Virus record (IMG/VR): IMGVR_UViG_3300022934_000179
Span: 1-24,132 of that record
Length of the DNA stretch: 24,132 bases
Source: a virus
Reading direction: 5' to 3' (one strand)
Under the pieces are notes generated by a model. It made no database searches. It saw only the letters and a list, made by a program, of their open reading frames with translations, and was not told the DNA's origin. Below are positions 18,082 through 24,132 of the stretch, one piece after another. How positions within the stretch are numbered: position 1 is the first letter of the stretch; every line of letters starts with the position of its first letter. The translations under genes and the position numbers were made by a program.

Positions 18082-21000
18082 CCAGTTCTGCCTAGAGAGC
18101 CAATACCCTGTGATCGAATCACGTCGCTGGTGACGTCAAACGGAAATGCCGCAGCAAACTGCTGACGACTGGCCGGTGACGCGGGAGCCGTGGGTGCTGG
18201 TGCTTGGGGCATTGGCATTGGAGCCTGAGCCACCGGAGGTGGTGCGACTGGCTGTGGCGCACTGACTTGTGGCGGGGGCGTAGCCTCCTGGCGCTGGTCA
18301 CGAGCTTCCTGCCGCTCTCTTTCCTGCCGCTCAGACGCGGTTTCAGGTATGTCTCTCCCGTAAATGTTTCTTGCGAACTCTCGAAACTCAGTGCCTGCTG
18401 GGATCAGTGCTCCACTGTACAAGAAACTGTACAACTTTCTCAGATCACGAATAGGCGGCGGAGGTTTGGGCCCTTCTTTCCTGGCTCTTTCTAAAGCAAA
18501 AGCCATTAAATCAGGTTCTTTCAACATTTGAGTCATTAAAGTTTGAGCAAGCAATGCCGGGTTTTCGGAAACGACCCGGTCCGCTAAATTAGCACCTAAC
18601 CCGGCTGCAACCAGTGAACCAGAACCACCAAATATGCCGGCTTTGTTCAAAAAACCGTAAAAATTTGACGCCACGCCCGCACCGAGGCCCCTTACCGCAG
18701 CCTGCCCTATCATCTCTTGTGCCTGATTAGACAACCCTGCTGGAATAACCTCACCTAACTCCGCAGCCCTTTGCGGAGACATTGCTTTTTGAATGTTGTC
18801 CATCTCTATAAGAACTTGATTTATACGCGCAAAGTGCGTTTCGTCTATCAAGTTTTCTTGTCTTAGGATGTCTAAAACAGATTCTCTTCTTCCAGGGACT
18901 ATTGGCTTTCTTAAATAGTCGGAGAACTTGTTTACATTAAAAGGCGGCAAACCTGTTTCAATATTGTTTGGGGACGCACCGCCCGCGTATACGAGCGCAT
19001 GATTAAAAATTGAGTTTAAAAACCCTTCTTTAGCTTCTTCTGCTAAGTCAAAACCCTCTTCATCGGCGTTGGCTACTGACCGTGCAACTTGCCTAAGCTC
19101 TTGAATAGGGTTCTCCCTAGACACTGCTCGTTCATCAGGAAAAGCAATCATTGAAGCGATTCCTGATATGGGGTTGTCGTAAACGTTTTCAAAGTATTTA
19201 ACTAAAGCGTCCGTCTCCGTTAGTTGTTTGCTTAAAACACCCTCCTGGTTAACCATGTTGTCAAACAAAACTTTTCGTTTTTGAACGTCTACTAAATCAG
19301 ACTTTAACGTAGGAAAATATTGGTCCAGAACATTGTTGACCACAGGGTCTTGCAACATTCTTTCAAACTCAGCGGTAGGCTCTAAACTAGTTTGTATAAT
19401 TTCGTTGTTTGGGTTTGCGGGATCAGGAATTAAAACGACGTCGCCGTTGGCATCTACCATAGGCGCACGAGAAAAAAACTTGGGATTATTTAAAATCCCA
19501 CGAAACAACGTTTCTTGCGTTGCTCTAATCGCAGGAATTTGAGTTCCAGCGTTCAGAACGTCGTCTGCTTCTAAAGCTCGGGCCGTGTTTAAGCTCTCGT
19601 TAGCTGCTGCAATTTCATTGCTCGTACTAAGCGCCCCCGCTCTACTGTTGTATTCCAACAAAAAGTTGGCAGCATCATCCATTTGACTTAGACGAACTCG
19701 AAGTGGGTTATCTAAATCTTTGAACAAAGCAGTGCCTGCCAAACGCCCGTTTATGTCAGAACGCATAGCCCCGTTTAGGGCGTTAGTCATTACATTATTG
19801 GCTTCATCCATGTAGCTCAGATAATTTTCAAAAAAAGGTTTAAACTGACCACCTGGGGTCGCCTGACGTCTAAATGCGCTAACTTGTCTTAAAGTTTCTT
19901 TTGTTCCATTTTCTAATTGATTCAATAAACCTAACAGACGATCATTGCCCGACCGCATGGCATTAACCATTGCCTGATCTATTTCATCTAAGAAATTTAA
20001 AAGTTCTCCAGTGTTTATAGTGTCTGGCTCAGGGGTATCTCCCTCCGGCATTTGAACAACTGTGCCCGGTAATTCTAGTTGTTCACCTTCTGGTAAAGTT
20101 GGTACGTCTCCCGCTTTTTTGTATTTATCTGGGTTAACAAATTCGTCAAAAGCTTCTAAAACTTTGTCTAAACTATGTAAATCTTTCCCATAACTTATTC
20201 GAGGTCGTCTACCTCGAATACCCATTTCTTCACCTATTCGATTGTAAACGTCAATCAAACCCTCAAAAGGTTCTTCTCCCTCTGTTCCTGGGTTTTGCAA
20301 AGCAGCGGTTGGAACATCAACATTTTTAGGAACTAGTTCTCTGAGCACGTCACCTTGTCTAACAATATCCCCATAAACACCACCTCGACCATCTGGTCCA
20401 AAGAAGGTGTTGTACAACTCTTGTGCGCTATCAAAACGTTCCCCGCTCTCTAATGCTTTTTGTGCGGTGTCTTGATATCGTTTGAAGGCGTTTTCAACAG
20501 AAGCGTTAATGGTAGCTCTGTATTTTTCATCTCTAAAATTTGCAAACAAACCCATAGCTTGCGGATTATCAAATGTCAAAAGACTCTCCAACAGCTCATT
20601 GTATTGACGCATTGCATTACGATGTCTTCTTTGAATTTCTTCATCGGGGAGGAACTCGCCATCAGGGCGTTGCATGGTTCCTTTGTTTTCCAAAAAGTAC
20701 AGTATGGGCAAGCCGGTTTGTAAGGCCGCAGTTCGATCACCTACAGTGAGGTCCCGGTCCGGGAACCGTGGGTCCTGAGTCGTGGGACGTATATTTGCGG
20801 CCCCCAGCAACTCTTCTCTAGACACGCCCTCAGCCCCTTGAGCGCGTAACAGCTCAAGAGCCCGGTCTGGGTCTTCTTGAGCAATTTCCATAATTTCTAT
20901 TACGCGTCGTCCGGCCGCTGTTACTCTTTCTTCAGGGCTTAGGTTTTTAACAAATGCAGAAAGCCCATCATATCCACGTCGAACAGTATTCGCCATCCAA

Positions 21001-21905
21001 GGCAACGGATCATAAAAAACAAAAGCGGCTTCAGCAGCAATGTCTGTTAAAGCATTAACTGCGCCTCTATCACCTGGCGCTATGGCTTCTGTCAGACCGG
21101 CTGCCCCTGACGCCATGCCTGCTCCTCTAAGCTCTGTCGTCAGACTGGCGCGTGGGTCTCTTCTAGCAATATCAAATCCGGTTTCTAAAAATTCTTCGCC
21201 TCTACGAAGTCCTCTAGAAATAGGTTGAGACAAAGGCATGCGACGTAAATTGTCGCCAATAAACTGAGAACCCAAGCTTATAGCACCTTTTTGAGCAAGC
21301 CAGGGAAGTTGGAAAGCCGGGACAGAGCCACCAAAAACGCCGCCAGCAACAGAGAGACCGCGACCATCTGCATACGGCAGGTTGAGTTCAGGAGCCATCA
21401 TCCTTCTATACGTGTCACCGGCCAGGTAACCTATTGTTCCTAAAGCAAGACCTGCGCCAAACCCATAAGGACCGGCCATTGTAAAACCCGCTACTGCTGG
21501 TGCCATAACAGAAGCTTCTACTGCGGCACCTTCAAAAAACTTTTGAAACTCAGAAACATCCCTGACGTTGGCGAATTTTGTTAAAATTTCTTGATCCGAT
21601 ATACCTTCGTTTCTTAAATCTTCGTAGAAGTTAGGTGGTAGAAGTTGGTAATTACCGTCTTCGTCTTGGTATTTGTACTCACTTTGAACCACGTGTTTGG
21701 TGATTTGTGGCAGCGATAGACCTTGTCCTAAGTAGTAGTCAACATCTACGGAAACACGATTATGTGGTTGAACAATTTGAGGAAGACCAGACAGAGCGGG
21801 CGCTTCCGGCAGATTTTCTAACCCAAGAGTTTGTTGACGTGTTAAAACATCGTCATTTGGTTGTTGGGTTTCCTCTATAAAAAGACTAGAAGGTTGATCG
21901 GCCAT
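18078..21905 (-). CDS. Very large virion-type protein (probable ejected internal protein), 1275 aa
   Basis: I do not recognise a named family. Size, position and features fit an internal or ejected virion protein of a podovirus. Apolar Gly/Ala segments near residues 130-165 (VEASVMAPAVAGFTMAGPY, then FGAGLALGTIGYLAG), and again near the C-terminus (AGIFGGSGSLVAAGLGANLA), could enter membrane. Long helical regions lie between. The last 80 residues are Pro/Ala/Gln-rich (APQPVAPPPVAQAPMP) and end in a conserved-looking FPFDVTSDVIRSQGIGSL. ATG overlaps the upstream stop as TAATG behind GGGGGA. The convergent SNF2 gene shares TTAA at its end. Base composition drops in the middle of the gene. Confidence 0.65.
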   Translation of the reverse strand: MADQPSSLFIEETQQPNDDVLTRQQTLGLENLPEAPALSGLPQIVQPHNRVSVDVDYYLGQGLSLPQITKHVVQSEYKYQDEDGNYQLLPPNFYEDLRNEGISDQEILTKFANVRDVSEFQKFFEGAAVEASVMAPAVAGFTMAGPYGFGAGLALGTIGYLAGDTYRRMMAPELNLPYADGRGLSVAGGVFGGSVPAFQLPWLAQKGAISLGSQFIGDNLRRMPLSQPISRGLRRGEEFLETGFDIARRDPRASLTTELRGAGMASGAAGLTEAIAPGDRGAVNALTDIAAEAAFVFYDPLPWMANTVRRGYDGLSAFVKNLSPEERVTAAGRRVIEIMEIAQEDPDRALELLRAQGAEGVSREELLGAANIRPTTQDPRFPDRDLTVGDRTAALQTGLPILYFLENKGTMQRPDGEFLPDEEIQRRHRNAMRQYNELLESLLTFDNPQAMGLFANFRDEKYRATINASVENAFKRYQDTAQKALESGERFDSAQELYNTFFGPDGRGGVYGDIVRQGDVLRELVPKNVDVPTAALQNPGTEGEEPFEGLIDVYNRIGEEMGIRGRRPRISYGKDLHSLDKVLEAFDEFVNPDKYKKAGDVPTLPEGEQLELPGTVVQMPEGDTPEPDTINTGELLNFLDEIDQAMVNAMRSGNDRLLGLLNQLENGTKETLRQVSAFRRQATPGGQFKPFFENYLSYMDEANNVMTNALNGAMRSDINGRLAGTALFKDLDNPLRVRLSQMDDAANFLLEYNSRAGALSTSNEIAAANESLNTARALEADDVLNAGTQIPAIRATQETLFRGILNNPKFFSRAPMVDANGDVVLIPDPANPNNEIIQTSLEPTAEFERMLQDPVVNNVLDQYFPTLKSDLVDVQKRKVLFDNMVNQEGVLSKQLTETDALVKYFENVYDNPISGIASMIAFPDERAVSRENPIQELRQVARSVANADEEGFDLAEEAKEGFLNSIFNHALVYAGGASPNNIETGLPPFNVNKFSDYLRKPIVPGRRESVLDILRQENLIDETHFARINQVLIEMDNIQKAMSPQRAAELGEVIPAGLSNQAQEMIGQAAVRGLGAGVASNFYGFLNKAGIFGGSGSLVAAGLGANLADRVVSENPALLAQTLMTQMLKEPDLMAFALERARKEGPKPPPPIRDLRKLYSFLYSGALIPAGTEFREFARNIYGRDIPETASERQERERQEARDQRQEATPPPQVSAPQPVAPPPVAQAPMPMPQAPAPTAPASPASRQQFAAAFPFDVTSDVIRSQGIGSLGRTG

Positions 21906-24130
21906 TACGGTGTTCCCCCTGGAGAGGATATTCTTCCGTCCCTACGTCCTTGGTCAAACACTGCTTGCACGTCACTATCTGTGACGCCTTGGCCGCGCCT
22001 TCTTTCAGCCAGTTTTAAACCAAGTATGACGTCTTCTAAAAGTTTGGCGCTGGCTAACCTAGCATCAAGCTCTGATAAAAACTCAGCGCCTTGGTCAACT
22101 TTCGCCCTTTCACTGGCCGTGGCAATTTCTTCTGAAAGATTATTTAAAAGGCTCTCATACTTAGAAATCGCTACGCTTAATTCTTGTCCAGATTCTGGGA
22201 GAGGAATTAATTTTCTAAACTCATCTATTTCTCTTTGATTAGGTCTGCCACTTCGTGCAGCTATATAGTTGGTGACCAACTGTTCGTTTATAGTTCCTAG
22301 TTCGGCTACGACTTGTCTCTCTTGTGGAGAACCTGTCGCTATATCTCTTAAACCCCTAAATGGGTCAACCCCAACCAGAGTGGGTAGATCAGCAATAAAT
22401 GCTGTAAAACTACCTAAGCCGCCCTTAATTTGCTCTGCCGACCCAAAAACATCTACGCTAGGGTCACTCAAAGCTCTTAATAGCCTTTGCGGCCTTCCCT
22501 CAGACATTTCTATATATCTTACAGGAATTTCTCTGCCCGCTATTGTAACGGTTTCATTGACATTGACGTCATCAGGCGTTGGTTGAGGACGAGGTTGACC
22601 CTCTCCTGAGCCCTGTCCTTCTCCCGTTTGAACAGGCACGTCACTTAAAATGTCGGTTGGAAGTCTTCCGGCATCGATCAAACCTTGTATGCTTCTTTGC
22701 AACGCACTTGGCAAAGGCTGTCGAACCAACCTAGTTATGGGAGGAGCGTTTGGCCCAGCCGTTGGATCAGGGATTGCCTCCAAAGTTTGTTTAGTCAAAT
22801 CACTCAGCAACTTGGTTAACTGATCTTGCAGAAGAGGCGACGCCATACCATCGCTTTGTCTAACAAGGTCTAAAGTCCTCGACAAGGCTGTCTGAGTATC
22901 GGTTCCCGGCAGAGCGTCCACAGCTTCTGTTTGCTGTAATTGACTTCCTTCAACAACTATTCCACCTGCCCTGTCTGCATATTCTCGGGCCCTTGCAAAA
23001 TCACCCGGTTTGTTAAGATCAAAAACAGGAGCCCCCTCAATAGGTATTTGGGTGCCTCGTGTGACGATATACGCCAAGTTAGGCGCCTCTGCGTCTGCCA
23101 TTGACGACGTCACATCCTCGGCTTTCTTCAAAATAGCTGTCTTTCCAAAGCCCATTTGAAGACTTTGCATCTTCTCTAGACCGGCACGGGTACTGACATC
23201 AATTAGCTCAGAAACAGGACGCCCCGTTTCAGAGCTTATGAATTGCCTAAAATCGGGAACCGGTGGTTCCATAGACTTTTTATAAGCCTCTAACGCCATT
23301 TCGTCCTTTAACTCTGCGGCTCTGACAGCGGCTGCCGCTGCCGCAGCTTTTCTGGCTTGTTCCTGGTCCAAAGCATATTGCGCCGCAGGCGCATTTACGC
23401 TTTGGCGCATCAACTGATCAACAGCCATATCTGCCTCAGAGCCCGCACCCAGAGCTTCAAAGATAGTGGGCAGAATCTGTTGTGCCGCGCTCTCGCCCAA
23501 ACGAGGCTGTCGGGTCAGACCCTGTAAGCCGGCCTGTACGATCCCTCTGGACCGAGCCCTGCGTCGAAGGTCATCTGCGTCAAGGCCCAAAGCTTGTTGC
23601 AAGAAAGCCTGCTGGTTCTGGAAGTCCGCCATTCTGGGGTCGCCACCGTCCTGCATCCTTACTGGAGCCTGCTGCATGATACCCGCGCCCATCCTGCCCT
23701 CTACTGGTGCATTGGCGTCAGTCACACCAGCCATCAACTGACCAATGCCACTGTCAGCGGCACCTTTTTCGGTCATCATGATTGTAGGCTGCACCATAGT
23801 CAGCACACTGGTCGGTGTGCGACCAGCGTCGTTAGGACCAACATACTCAGCCAGCTCTTGATACCGGGCCGCTATGGGCTTCTGGTTGCCTCTGAAGGCA
23901 TTAATCAACTGCTCTGGACCCTGGGCCGTGGCCAGATCAGCTTTGGCCTTGTCGGCTACCATACTGGCTATGCCCTGGTTGTCTGGAGCCGTGGGCCGTG
24001 AGGGAGCCATAGGCTGTGGAGGAGCCGTGGGCCGTGAAGGGGCAGCAGGGATGCGTGGGGCAGGAGCCATGGGGGCATTGGAAGGTCTCATTGGCGGCAT
24101 AGCGCCAGAGGGGGCTCGTGCCATCGGCAT
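21905..24130 (-). CDS. Large virion-type protein, at least 741 aa, N-terminus possibly outside the window
   Basis: The frame is open to the window edge: the first in-window ATG is at 24130, only two bases from the end, so the true start may lie beyond. The N-terminal 50 residues are Pro/Ala/Met-rich with two repeats of PSRPTAP; then a helical body with RMQDGGDPRMADFQ, an alanine-rich coiled coil (EQARKAAAAAAAVRAAELKD), and a charged C-terminal part. I do not recognise a named family. Its TAA overlaps the start of the 1275-aa gene (TAATG), so the two are probably translated together as virion or ejection proteins. Composition changes inside the gene near 23.1-23.4 kb. Confidence 0.6.
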   Translation of the reverse strand: MPMARAPSGAMPPMRPSNAPMAPAPRIPAAPSRPTAPPQPMAPSRPTAPDNQGIASMVADKAKADLATAQGPEQLINAFRGNQKPIAARYQELAEYVGPNDAGRTPTSVLTMVQPTIMMTEKGAADSGIGQLMAGVTDANAPVEGRMGAGIMQQAPVRMQDGGDPRMADFQNQQAFLQQALGLDADDLRRRARSRGIVQAGLQGLTRQPRLGESAAQQILPTIFEALGAGSEADMAVDQLMRQSVNAPAAQYALDQEQARKAAAAAAAVRAAELKDEMALEAYKKSMEPPVPDFRQFISSETGRPVSELIDVSTRAGLEKMQSLQMGFGKTAILKKAEDVTSSMADAEAPNLAYIVTRGTQIPIEGAPVFDLNKPGDFARAREYADRAGGIVVEGSQLQQTEAVDALPGTDTQTALSRTLDLVRQSDGMASPLLQDQLTKLLSDLTKQTLEAIPDPTAGPNAPPITRLVRQPLPSALQRSIQGLIDAGRLPTDILSDVPVQTGEGQGSGEGQPRPQPTPDDVNVNETVTIAGREIPVRYIEMSEGRPQRLLRALSDPSVDVFGSAEQIKGGLGSFTAFIADLPTLVGVDPFRGLRDIATGSPQERQVVAELGTINEQLVTNYIAARSGRPNQREIDEFRKLIPLPESGQELSVAISKYESLLNNLSEEIATASERAKVDQGAEFLSELDARLASAKLLEDVILGLKLAERRRGQGVTDSDVQAVFDQGRRDGRISSPGGTP
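23985..24001. repeat. 17-bp direct repeat, copy 1
   Basis: GGAGCCGTGGGCCGTGA at 23985-24001 is identical to 24021-24037. Both lie within the Pro-rich N-terminal coding region of the virion-type protein and encode the SRPTAP repeat. A degenerate copy lies between them. Confidence 0.75.
24021..24037. repeat. 17-bp direct repeat, copy 2
   Basis: Identical to the copy at 23985-24001. Related CCGTGGGCC and CCGTGAGCC words occur elsewhere in the window; see findings. Confidence 0.75.
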
Positions 24131-24132
24131 AT

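Noticed and set aside
1-24132. CRISPR arrays, tRNA genes, insertion sequences
   Set aside because: No regularly spaced direct repeats with spacers, no cloverleaf-like sequence and no transposase frame were seen by eye; a covariance-model search would be needed to exclude a tRNA.

Overview
The window looks like the replication, packaging and part of the virion region of a tailed double-stranded DNA phage, probably an uncultivated marine podovirus-like virus of a proteobacterium. The basis is a phage-type family A DNA polymerase, an archaeo-eukaryotic-type primase, SF1 and SNF2-type helicases, a small terminase subunit, two very large adjoining virion-type proteins, many tiny tightly packed genes and many sigma70-like promoters. 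No RNA polymerase, integrase, tRNA, rRNA, CRISPR array or insertion sequence was seen. Host and exact lineage cannot be fixed from this sequence.

Layout: nearly all genes read leftward (minus strand). (1) 1-297 is non-coding and dense in hairpins, with a terminator. (2) 298-5011 is an accessory block of small genes arranged as seven promoter-gene cassettes. Five of the promoters carry a near-identical box just after the -35, and in four cases the stop codon of one cassette lies inside the -35 box of the next. It includes a GP88-family protein, a DUF2958-like protein, zinc-ribbon proteins and several tiny ORFs, one of them a membrane peptide. (3) 4998-5940 holds a VRR-NUC-type nuclease overprinted on the end of a terminase small subunit gene. 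(4) 5941-6184 is a 244-base non-coding region made of nested inverted repeats and GTAACC repeats, a good candidate for a replication origin or packaging site. (5) 6185-8903 holds more small leftward genes and a class 3 lipase. (6) 8994-9675 is a short rightward cluster (unknown protein, HTH protein, zinc ribbon) behind a divergent promoter pair. (7) 9599-16554 is a leftward replication operon: unknown 191-aa protein, SSB-like protein, primase, UvrD-like helicase, zinc ribbon and DNA polymerase A, followed by two small genes. (8) 16633-18081 is a rightward SNF2-type helicase gene divergent from that operon. (9) 18078-24130 holds two very large leftward genes, probably ejected or structural virion proteins; the second runs to the window edge.

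Working model: the operon from 16554 supplies an almost complete phage replisome. The divergent promoter regions at about 8.93-8.99 kb and 16.57-16.63 kb carry dyads and could be control points for the HTH and ribbon-helix-helix-like proteins encoded between 9.3 and 10.0 kb. Several genes (lipase, terminase small subunit, the 106-aa protein, the SNF2 helicase) have a -10-like box almost touching the start codon and no Shine-Dalgarno sequence, which suggests leaderless or very short-leader messages.
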